Shown piece by piece: positions 8,597 to 17,014 of a stretch of DNA of 64,000 nucleotides. The number at the start of each line of letters is the position of its first letter. Within the stretch, counting starts at the first letter, position 1. Origin of the DNA: JAPYTY01 sp036338435 (GTDB lineage: Bacteria; Acidobacteriota; UBA6911; RPQK01; JADFOI01); contig JAYZCG010000014.1 in NCBI GenBank assembly GCA_036338435.1, positions 87,745-151,744 of the forward strand. The letters run 5' to 3'. The position numbers and the translations under genes were made by a program. The notes under the pieces are model-generated. The model saw only the letters and a program-made list of their open reading frames with translations, was not told where the DNA came from and ran no database searches.

Positions 8597-9766
8597 GTGA
8601 GTAACCCTGTGGATTCGGAAAACGCACATGGGAAATTTCTGTATTCTAAACACTCAGATGATTTCGACCTAAAGCTACCTTCAATCATTACATGTTTGCG
8701 CGAAAAATTAGCGAGTGTCAGTGAAGAGCCGGAAGAAAGAAAAATTGTCCAATCTCTGCTCAGTGCGCTATCAAATCGCGTCACAAATGAAATTAACTAT
8801 GATGACGATGGGAAAGATTTTGCCATTTCAAGTCAAGAAGTTGGCTGGCTAAATAAAAATCCCATTGAACAATGGGCTGATTATTTAATTTTTAGGTACA
8901 AATTTAGGGTGTATCCCAGGCAACATGTAGTAACCGATTTCCCCCTTTATCTTTTGATTGAGCCGACTTCGGCATGCAATATTAGGTGTGTAATGTGCTT
9001 CCAAGTTGACAAGACATTTACCACCAAGAAATACATGGGTAGGATGCCATGGACATTGTTTACGCGGACTGTGGATGAAGCCGCATTGAAGGGAACGAAA
9101 GCTATAACTCTTGCTTCCAGAGGTGAACCCACGTTACACCCTGACTTTGGCAAGATGTTACAGTACATTTCTTCAAAACAATGCTTTTTTGAAGTTAAAA
9201 TCAATACAAATGCGACCAGACTCACTGAGCGTTTAAGCCGCGAAATTTTAGAAGCTGACATTAATGAGATTGTTTTTTCGGTTGATGCGGGCACGAAACA
9301 AACTTACGAGGAAATTCGGGTAAAGGGTAAATTTGATGAGGTAGTGCTTAATATACGTAGATTTAATGAGATTCGTATGTCTGAGTTTCCCAATAGTAGA
9401 GTTGTTACAAGAATAAGCGGTGTCAAAGTTCGAGATGATCAGGATATTAATCAAATGACCGATTTTTGGAGCGCTTATGTAGATGAAGTGACTATTAAAC
9501 CAGCAACACCTAGGTGGGATAGTTACAACAACGAAATCAATGGTGTCACCAAGCCGTGTGGGCAATTATTCGAAAGAATGTATGTGTGGTACGACGGTAC
9601 ATTAAATCCGTGCGATTTTGATTATAAGAGTGAGCTCGCCTTGAGTAGTTTAGAAGATGTGTCGCTAGAGGAGGCGTGGAAATCTAAGAAGTATAAAGTG
9701 CTTAGAGAAGGGCATACTAAAGGAGAAAGGCAGGCCTTTTACCCCTGTGATCGCTGTCCTTTATGA
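8597..9766 (+). CDS. Radical SAM/SPASM-domain protein
   Basis: The 389-residue protein has the radical SAM cluster motif CNIRCVMC, with Cys127, Cys131 and Cys134 as the likely ligands of the [4Fe-4S] cluster. A glycine/glutamate-containing GEPTLHP segment follows. The C-terminal region has the scattered cysteines of a SPASM domain (PCGQLFE, LNPCDFD, PCDRCPL). Such proteins carry extra Fe-S clusters and act on peptides or on sugars and nucleotide-sugars. The GTG start is supported by AAGGAG (8583-8588) eight bases upstream. It overlaps the oxidoreductase gene by ATGA, so the two probably act on one substrate. An unusual deoxygenation, epimerisation or C-C change of a sugar is plausible (inference). 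Confidence 0.88.
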   Translation: MSNPVDSENAHGKFLYSKHSDDFDLKLPSIITCLREKLASVSEEPEERKIVQSLLSALSNRVTNEINYDDDGKDFAISSQEVGWLNKNPIEQWADYLIFRYKFRVYPRQHVVTDFPLYLLIEPTSACNIRCVMCFQVDKTFTTKKYMGRMPWTLFTRTVDEAALKGTKAITLASRGEPTLHPDFGKMLQYISSKQCFFEVKINTNATRLTERLSREILEADINEIVFSVDAGTKQTYEEIRVKGKFDEVVLNIRRFNEIRMSEFPNSRVVTRISGVKVRDDQDINQMTDFWSAYVDEVTIKPATPRWDSYNNEINGVTKPCGQLFERMYVWYDGTLNPCDFDYKSELALSSLEDVSLEEAWKSKKYKVLREGHTKGERQAFYPCDRCPL

Positions 9767-10728
9767 ATACTCTAGGTAAACTGAGTGTTGGTGTAGTGGG
9801 CACTCGGAATCATGCTGGCCGGCTCATAACTCTACTGGGCAATTCACAAAAAGTGTCCTCACTCATTGCTTTTCATCCCGAAGCTGTCTCAGAAAATTCA
9901 GAAATTTGCGTAACACGTAACATTGACGAGCTAACAGAGTGTGATGCGATTGTTATAGCTTCACCTACAACCACCCATTTTCACTACATCAAAAAGTTCA
10001 GAGATTATTCGGGTTACTTGTTTGTAGAAAAGCCTGTCGTGGCCTCTTCAAAAGAAGAAATTGCACTTTTAGAAATGCCTAATCACTTCAAATCAAGACT
10101 TTATGTTAATTACAATTTTTTGTTTAGCGACATTTATGCAGAGCTCAAAAATTTGGTGCAATCGTCGAGGTTGGGTAAGCCAGTCTACTTGGGCATTGAA
10201 AGTTGTCATGGATTAGCATTTAAATCATCGTACAAGGATAGTTGGCGTTCATCGTCTAGGTATGGAGTGGGCGAGGTTGTGTCAGTACATTTTTTAAATA
10301 TGATATCTCAGTTGTTCGACATCGATGATTTCGAAATTTTGAAAGTCAGCGGGTTTAATAACTCAGGAATCGGGAATGCATTCGATACTGTTGTGGTCAG
10401 TTCGAATGGGAATCTCAACTTAGAATTTTCCGTTCTTTGCAGTTATGCAACTCCCTATAATTTTAATATAAAACTGATAGGTACCAATGCAATCCTGCAC
10501 TACGATGGTACACGTCTGTGTATTGATGAACCCAGGGATACCTTTGACTCCGCGGGAAGGTTTGTGTCTCCACCCACTGTTTATGAAAAAGTCATTCACC
10601 ATAGTGAGGCGTGGAGAGAAAGCCTTTCCTCTTCAGTCAACTATTTCTTAGACAAGGTGTTAAATAGAGATCATTTCTGCGAGTCTCATCTCCGTAGAGC
10701 ATTGTTGGCTATGAAGCCCTTTTATTAG
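9763..10728 (+). CDS. Gfo/Idh/MocA-like NAD(P)-dependent oxidoreductase
   Basis: This 321-residue protein starts with a Rossmann segment (VGVVGTRNHAGRL, about residues 9-21). It has the family's second landmark IASPTTTHF and then FVEKPV, in which the E-K-P motif lies at the active site. The glycine pattern GVVGTRNHAG is unusual compared with the common GxGxxG. Members oxidise or reduce sugar hydroxyls at C3 or related positions. Coupling by ATGA to the radical SAM gene suggests a two-step modification of the same sugar or phosphonate intermediate (inference). About 267 bases without a gene follow it. Confidence 0.78.
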   Translation: MNTLGKLSVGVVGTRNHAGRLITLLGNSQKVSSLIAFHPEAVSENSEICVTRNIDELTECDAIVIASPTTTHFHYIKKFRDYSGYLFVEKPVVASSKEEIALLEMPNHFKSRLYVNYNFLFSDIYAELKNLVQSSRLGKPVYLGIESCHGLAFKSSYKDSWRSSSRYGVGEVVSVHFLNMISQLFDIDDFEILKVSGFNNSGIGNAFDTVVVSSNGNLNLEFSVLCSYATPYNFNIKLIGTNAILHYDGTRLCIDEPRDTFDSAGRFVSPPTVYEKVIHHSEAWRESLSSSVNYFLDKVLNRDHFCESHLRRALLAMKPFY

Positions 10729-10995
10729 GACATTATCCTAAGTAAGTTCAAAAAAAGAAGCGTCTTCTTCAATTCCACTATCTTTCCAACTCATGAAGGG
10801 TGTCAGATCTCCGACTATTCTCAGTGCCCCCTATATTCTTCAGGTTTACCTGCTCACCGGCAGTGTTAAGTGCGACTCAAGATGTGGTTTGTCAGTATTG
10901 AACTTGTTACCTCACGGTACAGGAATTTTGGCGAAGAACATTTTTATCAACTAAATTGGTGCTAGAACATATGGATATTACTTGGGACGGTTGGG

Positions 10996-12333
10996 ATGCT
11001 CAAAGAAGGAGATATGAAAAAGTTCAAGAAACTCATTAAGAAGATTTTGCGTTCGAAGTTTTTTCTTCCCGTATTGGAGAAGTACATAGCTTCGAAGATA
11101 TCCAAAATCAACCTCATCCCAGACCCTCGTTTTGGGATTCTTGTCCTTGATGTAGAAAGATTTTGGCCTGGAGGTCTTGAGCGTCTTGGAGAAGAAGTCC
11201 AATTGTACGTGCTACCTCATGAATGCCGCAATTTTTTACATTCCCTCTTTTTTGTCTCAGAGGAAGTAAGTATGTTGCGTCATTACAACGTCGATGATGA
11301 CTTTATACTTAAGGAAAGGGAGTTTGTAAGTTTCCTGAGGTTGCTGATTCCAAGACTAGCCGCTCATCTCGGTTTTGATTGTGTACTGACATGTAACTAT
11401 ATGTACATTCAGAACAAACTTATTGCCAAGGCATGTAAGGCGACCCACATCCCATTTGTTGATTTAAATCGAGAGAGTAAGCAAGACACTCGTTTTAATG
11501 ACAAATGGAAACGAAAGTATGAAACTCTGAATCTGCATACGAGATTCTTTGGTAATGCTATCTGTGTCTACAACGAGAATATGAAGAGATTGCTATGTGA
11601 TCTCGATGTTTGTTGCCCCGAGGACATATATGTGACCGGTGCACTGCAGACTGATACACTCTTGAAAAGGGTTAGAGAGACAAAAAATACTGACACGTGT
11701 AAGCAGGTGACCCTTTTTTCCTTCAGGCACATGCCTGTCAGTGGTGACAACATCGGATACGACGGGGGGTTCTGTCCCGATGGGACAAGAGGATTTATTA
11801 CACTTTTCAACAATGTTCATTCTGCTTTTGCAAAGCTTGCAAAGGACAATCCCACGATTCGGTTTGTTATTAAGCTCAAGTGGTCGAATGACTGGCAAGA
11901 TTACGTGCGTGGAGCAGTTGAGAAATCAGGATCTTCTCTGGAAGAACTCGACAATTTGGTTGTTGCAGGGGAGGATGAGGACGCAATGGACCTCATCCTC
12001 GCGTCACACTTTGTCGTGGGTTTAAATTCAACAACTATGCTTCAGGCACGTATGGCTAACAAAGTTGTCATTGTTCCGTATTTCGGTGAGATCGTTGACA
12101 AATATCCAGAAAATTTACAGTATCGGGATGTCTTGTCTGAGTTCGTTCTTGCTCGTTCTCCAGAAGAGTTTGTCCTCTTGATTCAAGAGCACATAAAGGG
12201 GCCAATATCGTTGCTGCCTCCATCCCCCGGCATATTTGATGAATACATAGGATTTTCCGATGGTAAGAATCTAGATCGTGTGCTGTCCGTCCTGTCAAAA
12301 GAGTGTGATAAAGCAAAAAAGTCTGCAGGGTAG
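10996..12333 (+). CDS. Uncharacterised GT-B-like surface carbohydrate biosynthesis protein
   Basis: The protein is up to 445 residues. I recognise no signature motif with certainty. The second half has an alternating alpha/beta pattern with an RFVIKLKWS strand, a VVAGEDEDAMDLILASHFVVGLNSTTMLQA segment (spread over about 30 residues) and VVIVPYFGE. This is the layout of the C-terminal domain of GT-B enzymes such as polyglycerol-phosphate transferases and UDP-GlcNAc 2-epimerases. A cytoplasmic role in glycan assembly is inferred from this and the context. The start is uncertain: an ATG at 11014 follows AAGGAG by only two bases, which is too close, so 10996 is kept. The following gene looks like a distant relative and starts 14 bases after the stop. 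Confidence 0.75.
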   Translation: MLKEGDMKKFKKLIKKILRSKFFLPVLEKYIASKISKINLIPDPRFGILVLDVERFWPGGLERLGEEVQLYVLPHECRNFLHSLFFVSEEVSMLRHYNVDDDFILKEREFVSFLRLLIPRLAAHLGFDCVLTCNYMYIQNKLIAKACKATHIPFVDLNRESKQDTRFNDKWKRKYETLNLHTRFFGNAICVYNENMKRLLCDLDVCCPEDIYVTGALQTDTLLKRVRETKNTDTCKQVTLFSFRHMPVSGDNIGYDGGFCPDGTRGFITLFNNVHSAFAKLAKDNPTIRFVIKLKWSNDWQDYVRGAVEKSGSSLEELDNLVVAGEDEDAMDLILASHFVVGLNSTTMLQARMANKVVIVPYFGEIVDKYPENLQYRDVLSEFVLARSPEEFVLLIQEHIKGPISLLPPSPGIFDEYIGFSDGKNLDRVLSVLSKECDKAKKSAG

Positions 12334-12347
12334 TTTGATTGAGCATT

Positions 12348-13712
12348 ATGAATGGCAATGAGATAGCAGATGGGAAATCGCGAAGAAAGAGAATCTTGAT
12401 ACCCTATTTCTGGTCCTACTATTTGTTTGATTATATGAAGTTGCTTGTCCCACAACTGTCTAAAGATGGTTTTGATGTTGTGGTGTTGACGTATCAAGAA
12501 ACAGTCGTAGAGAGCCTTAGCGGATGTCAGGTTGAAGTACGTTGGGTTCCCGCAGGGTTCAGATATTTGATAGCTCGCAGCAACAGTGTTCCGCATAGGG
12601 TTTGCTTGTGGTTAGCCGCGTGGTGTTGGGGCTTGGTTCTAAGAAAACAATATGATTTTGTAATTCTTCCCTGGGACAATCGACCTGTGTGGTACGTCTT
12701 GTCATGTGTGATGCCGTCGTTGACATGTCACAACACAACGGAGTTGATAGATGTAGATCTTACACTTGAGAAAGAGCGATATAGAGGTTGGGACAGCAGC
12801 AATTCGCTTCTTCACAAAGTTCTGTTGTCGATAGATGCCCTTCTAGGAGGTCGGTTTCTTCCGCGCCTTTTAGGGCAGATGACCCAATTTTACCCCAAGC
12901 AACTTGTTGTTGATAGGTTGATGGGGTACCGGGCGCAGAACTTTTTACAGGGTTTTAGCAAGGTTGATTATTTCACTGTGTCGGGTCACAAGATAAAAGA
13001 CAACTGCAGAGTATTGGGTATTGACGAAGGAAAGATTACTGTAACTGGTAACCCTAATTACGACACCTTGTCCCACGTAAGAAAAACTTTTGACACGATT
13101 GAGCGGGAAAGGTTTAGAGAAAATCTAGGAATCAAAAACAATAGTATGTTGTTTTCTTTTTTTCTGTCTCCGTCATCATTTTCAGAAGCCCAGAGGACAG
13201 AGGTGTTGCGGGTCGTTGGGGAAATAGATGCTGCCATCGCAGATGCGTGTTTCGTACTGAAGTTTCATCCTAAGACCAGGAAGGAAGATCCGGTAGCTTT
13301 CAAGTCCAACCTTGAGAGTCTGGGGGAGCGACTACTAATCGAAACTGTTTTTCGTGGAGACGAACATAATGCCCATCTTGTACTCGCTTCGGACTATGTT
13401 GTTCAAAAGCAAAGTACGGTAGGGTTTATCGCCATGTTGCTAGGGAAAAATATCATTTCGTACAATTTGCAAGATACCGATTATGAGGATGACATGTACA
13501 AAGTTCTTGACGCTTCTGTGCATGTAGAAAGCATAGATGAGTTGAGGGCAGTCTTACGCGATATTAGAAATGGTGACTTTGTTGACTTGAAGGGTAAACG
13601 GAGAGATGCTTGTCACAAGTTTTGTCTCGATACCTGCGAGGCTAACAAGAACATCTCGAAGGTGGTTCAACGACACTTCGATAGTCAATCGAGGGCGGTT
13701 AAAGTTACTTAG
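12348..13712 (+). CDS. Uncharacterised GT-B-like surface carbohydrate biosynthesis protein
   Basis: This 454-residue protein has two alpha/beta halves. The C-terminal half carries ITVTGNPNYD, then CFVLKFHPKT (the K-x-H-P motif common to CDP-glycerol phosphotransferases, capsule transferases and UDP-GlcNAc epimerase-like proteins), then LVLASDYVVQKQSTVGFIAMLLG. The fold is therefore probably GT-B, with a nucleotide-sugar donor or a polyol-phosphate donor. The exact reaction is unknown. An ATG at 12348 is preferred over the TTG at 12339. It follows another protein of the same general layout by 14 bases. About 190 bases without a gene follow. Confidence 0.75.
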   Translation: MNGNEIADGKSRRKRILIPYFWSYYLFDYMKLLVPQLSKDGFDVVVLTYQETVVESLSGCQVEVRWVPAGFRYLIARSNSVPHRVCLWLAAWCWGLVLRKQYDFVILPWDNRPVWYVLSCVMPSLTCHNTTELIDVDLTLEKERYRGWDSSNSLLHKVLLSIDALLGGRFLPRLLGQMTQFYPKQLVVDRLMGYRAQNFLQGFSKVDYFTVSGHKIKDNCRVLGIDEGKITVTGNPNYDTLSHVRKTFDTIERERFRENLGIKNNSMLFSFFLSPSSFSEAQRTEVLRVVGEIDAAIADACFVLKFHPKTRKEDPVAFKSNLESLGERLLIETVFRGDEHNAHLVLASDYVVQKQSTVGFIAMLLGKNIISYNLQDTDYEDDMYKVLDASVHVESIDELRAVLRDIRNGDFVDLKGKRRDACHKFCLDTCEANKNISKVVQRHFDSQSRAVKVT

Positions 13713-13899
13713 AATGCATCAGATCCGTCCCAAGGGGATAGATTGTCCTTTTCCTTAGGATATCCAGAAATGCCGTGTTGTGATCTCATTTTTTTTGCGA
13801 TGTAAGCTGAGATTTTGGTGACAGTTCGATGTTTCTGTTGGGCGGTTCCTGGCTTGCTAAATGGTTAACTTCAATTATTTAAAAGATTGCTAGAACTTC

Positions 13900-15054
13900 A
13901 TGAAACTTGTGGTACTTAACTTCTCCTATGGGACCAATCCTTATCTACGGACCACAGAAATAGCTCTTGGTGTCAATGAAGAGCTGAAACGTTGTGGGCA
14001 GGAGCGGTTGGGTATCATTCTTCCCTGGATATATGGGGAGAGGCAAAAAAATATTCTACTTGAGGAGTTTGGCAGGTATGGTCATGCCTCTGAAATTTAT
14101 TTAGATTTAGAACTCGGGGAAATCCTGCAGTCTGTCTTGTATGGCAATGGTACTTATGCAAACTCTTTGGATACTTGGATCCGTCGCTTTGAATCGAAAA
14201 GCCAAGAGGCTAGAGTTCATTTGAGCGGGAAGGTCCGAGTTCAGGATTTAAAGGGCAACGCTAGCATTCTTGAGGGAAATGATATTGTTCTTGAGCTAGC
14301 CCGATCTCCGAGACTTCTTTTCCACACATCGCCAAGCATAAATGTTACTTTTGGGCACACATCTGAGATTTTGAAGAGAACCATCGAACTTCCTCCGGGT
14401 ACTTGCGACATTGACAAAAAGCAGATGGAAGAGGCTCTTGTAATTGCGGAGACTATCGAGCGCTATCAAACTTTGCACATCATGGCTCAGCCTGGTCCTT
14501 TTTATCCGGAACGAGCTAGAGTCGCAAACGAATGGTATTCTCCCCCACATGTCAGAGTACAGGAGCACAACACAGACAATATTGAGCAAGGGATTTACAT
14601 AACAGAGACCGGTATACCTGGGTTGAGACACCTCTATTCGGGGGTGCAGGATTGGAACACAACCATCTATTCTAACTCTACACTTATTACCAAGAGTTCG
14701 GTGAGGGCTTCACCACACATCGTATCGCATCCGAATATTCTTTTTCACTATGCCCGTTGCGGGTGGGGGTCCATTTGGCTTTCCCACATTTGTGATACTC
14801 CTATTGTTACCCCACCCCATGATCCGAGTGATGATCCAGAAATTTATTTCAATATAGCTACCGTAGCTAGATTAAAATTAGGTATTGTTCACACTGATCA
14901 AACATTCGAAGAAATCATTTCGGAAACAAAAATGCTGAGAGAAGAAATAGATAAGCAAAATCGTACACTCTTGGAGGAGTTTAAGACCCTGGATGGCATT
15001 CAATATAGTGCAAGGATAATCGCCGATTTTCTTGTCCAAAAAAAGCTTGTGTGA
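13900..15054 (+). CDS. GT-B-like glycosyltransferase of unknown specificity
   Basis: The 384-residue protein begins with a hydrophobic strand and a short glycine element (VVLNFSYGTNPYLRTTEIA). Near the C-terminus it has ARCGWGSIWLSHICDTPIVTPPH followed by DDPEIYFN, in pieces. This resembles the donor-binding end of GT28/GT1-like enzymes, where a glycine-rich loop precedes a conserved D/E. It could transfer a nonulosonate or be a nucleotide-sugar hydrolase of the PseG/LegG kind; neither is proven. Its stop overlaps the GTG start of the NeuB-like synthase, and a NeuA follows, so the three probably make and use one CMP-nonulosonate. Confidence 0.7.
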   Translation: MKLVVLNFSYGTNPYLRTTEIALGVNEELKRCGQERLGIILPWIYGERQKNILLEEFGRYGHASEIYLDLELGEILQSVLYGNGTYANSLDTWIRRFESKSQEARVHLSGKVRVQDLKGNASILEGNDIVLELARSPRLLFHTSPSINVTFGHTSEILKRTIELPPGTCDIDKKQMEEALVIAETIERYQTLHIMAQPGPFYPERARVANEWYSPPHVRVQEHNTDNIEQGIYITETGIPGLRHLYSGVQDWNTTIYSNSTLITKSSVRASPHIVSHPNILFHYARCGWGSIWLSHICDTPIVTPPHDPSDDPEIYFNIATVARLKLGIVHTDQTFEEIISETKMLREEIDKQNRTLLEEFKTLDGIQYSARIIADFLVQKKLV

Positions 15055-16013
15055 AGATGGTGAAAATAATTGCCGAATTTTGTCAGAACCACAAAGGGGA
15101 TCGCTGTCTTTTACAGGAGATGATTCACAGTGCAGCTGAGAATGGTGCATCTTACGGGAAAATACAATCCATGTGGGTTAAGGATCTCACAAGGAGGGAA
15201 CGATTTGAACTGGGAGCAACGAAGGCCGACGGAACTACTGCCGTTATCAAAAGGCCTTTTGCACTTGAATACAATCGTTTAGAGTCCCTCGAACTGTCTT
15301 TGGAGGACCACCGTTGGTTCATTGAGGAGTGTCGAAAAGTTTCCCTAGTCCCGTTCACTACAGTATTCACGATTGGCACGATTAGGGAAGTATCAAGTCT
15401 CCCCTGGTTTCAGCAAATGGTTAAAATAGCAAGCTATGATTGTGCCAGTCTTCCTTTTCTACAAGAACTTATCCAATCCTTTGACACTTTGTTTGTCTCG
15501 ACGGGAGCCACAATGGGACAGGAACTCAAGGACGCGGCCAAGGTGCTCGAGGGAACTAATTTTGTTTTTTTCCATTGCGTTACAAGCTATCCAAACACGC
15601 TCGACAACTGTCATCTTTCACGTTTGGAATACCTTAGGGGATATTCCAAGGAGGTGGGTTGGTCCGATCATACCCATGTTGCAAGAGATGGAATTTGCGC
15701 ATCAAAAGTTGCTATTGCTTTGGGGGCCAATTATGTAGAACGACACTTCACATTGAGGCCGGCTGCTGAGACGAAAGATGGTCCGATTTCGGTCACCCCA
15801 CAGCAGGTTAAAGAACTTCATGAGTTTTCTCGGAGGTCAAAGGACGAGCAATGGGAGGAAATTGAAGAGGCCATTCCTGACTATCAGAGGTTGCTTGGTC
15901 AGCCAGATCGACAACTCACAAATGAAGAGCTATTGAACCGCGATTATTACCGTGGACGTTTTGCAACACACAAAGACGGGACCCCTAGATTTAATTGGGA
16001 AACAGAGAGTTAG
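15051..16013 (+). CDS. neuB: NeuB-family nonulosonate synthase lacking the SAF domain
   Basis: The 320-residue protein has the TIM-barrel core of the family, which condenses PEP with a six-carbon acceptor sugar to make a nine-carbon acid. Recognisable are AEFCQNHKGD near the start, KIQSM, VKIASYDC, WSDHTHVARDG and ANYVERHFTL, which supply the PEP- and metal-binding residues. The C-terminal antifreeze-like (SAF) domain of about 60 residues found in NeuB, LegI and PseI is absent. Instead there is a charged tail rich in Glu and Arg. In the known enzymes that domain swaps into the partner subunit's active site, so the acceptor may differ. It is coupled to the preceding gene by GTGA, and a neuA follows by 11 bases. 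Confidence 0.85.
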   Translation: MKMVKIIAEFCQNHKGDRCLLQEMIHSAAENGASYGKIQSMWVKDLTRRERFELGATKADGTTAVIKRPFALEYNRLESLELSLEDHRWFIEECRKVSLVPFTTVFTIGTIREVSSLPWFQQMVKIASYDCASLPFLQELIQSFDTLFVSTGATMGQELKDAAKVLEGTNFVFFHCVTSYPNTLDNCHLSRLEYLRGYSKEVGWSDHTHVARDGICASKVAIALGANYVERHFTLRPAAETKDGPISVTPQQVKELHEFSRRSKDEQWEEIEEAIPDYQRLLGQPDRQLTNEELLNRDYYRGRFATHKDGTPRFNWETES

Positions 16014-16024
16014 GGAATTGATTA

Positions 16025-16756
16025 GTGTATAAAAATTGGAATGTCATGGCATTGATTCCAGCACGAGGGGGATCTAAAGGTGTTCCGCACAAGAATTTAA
16101 AATTGTTAGCAGGGATACCTCTGGTGGCACATAGTATCCTCGTTGCGCAACAATCGAAACACATCGACCGCATCGTGGTTTCCACAGATAGTCAGGAGAT
16201 TGGTGATATCTCAGAAAAATATGGTGCGGAGGTACCCTTCTTGAGACCCGTTGAGCTTGCAGAGGACTTCACTCCGGATTTTCCTGTTGTTGAACATTGT
16301 CTTAAGTGGTTTGTAGAGAATGAAAATTACAGTCCTGATATTGTGGTTCATCTAAGACCCACCGGTCCTCTCCGAACTGTCGAAGAAATCGAAGATGGCA
16401 TTAAACATCTTTGCGATCAGCCGAATTCCGACAGCGTGAGATCTGTTAACGAACCCCATCAATCCCCTTACAAAATGTGGAAACAAGATGGGGATTTTTT
16501 GACCCCTCTTCTCTCGCTGGATAATATTCATGAACCCTACAATGCCCCTCGGCAGATACTTCCGAAAGTTTTTGAAACGAACGCGAACATTGGGGTAGTT
16601 TGGAAGAAAACTATCGATCAAAAAAAATCTATACTAGGGGACAATGTTCTTCCACTTGTGACGAAAGGGGCCGTGGTTGATATCGATGATGAGTTTGATT
16701 TCACCATTGCAGAACAAATCCTTAAAGATAGAAAAATTCAAAGAGAAAGCGAGTAA
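16025..16756 (+). CDS. neuA: CMP-nonulosonate cytidylyltransferase (NeuA family), copy 2
   Basis: This 243-residue enzyme has the CTP-binding signature IPARGGSKGVPHKN, then RIVVSTDSQEI, GAEVPFLRP and LRPTGPLRT, all typical of the acylneuraminate cytidylyltransferase family. It activates the product of a NeuB-type synthase with CTP. The GTG at 16025 lies 11 bases after the SAF-less synthase gene; an ATG at 16046, just before the signature, is a possible alternative start. It is clearly related to copy 1 at 5337 but diverges after the first 80 residues, consistent with a different sugar. A 258-base gene-free stretch follows. Confidence 0.92.
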   Translation: MYKNWNVMALIPARGGSKGVPHKNLKLLAGIPLVAHSILVAQQSKHIDRIVVSTDSQEIGDISEKYGAEVPFLRPVELAEDFTPDFPVVEHCLKWFVENENYSPDIVVHLRPTGPLRTVEEIEDGIKHLCDQPNSDSVRSVNEPHQSPYKMWKQDGDFLTPLLSLDNIHEPYNAPRQILPKVFETNANIGVVWKKTIDQKKSILGDNVLPLVTKGAVVDIDDEFDFTIAEQILKDRKIQRESE

Positions 16757-17014
16757 AGATATTCTCGCGGTGTATTGAGCGAGACAATGATCATCATTGA
16801 CTTGCACCAGACACAGTTAAGCATTCCAAGATAATCCGGTGAGATCGATAGCAAAAAATCTCTGTTCTCTATAATTACTACCTACAGAATAAAGATGAGC
16901 AAGTAGGTGGGGAAGAGAAAGCGATGGTCCCTCAAGAGTCAGTACTATATGGGTTAATCGTTTCTGCTGTTTCATGGAAGTGCGTTAAATTGTTTTTCTG
17001 AGAATCGTTCGTGT

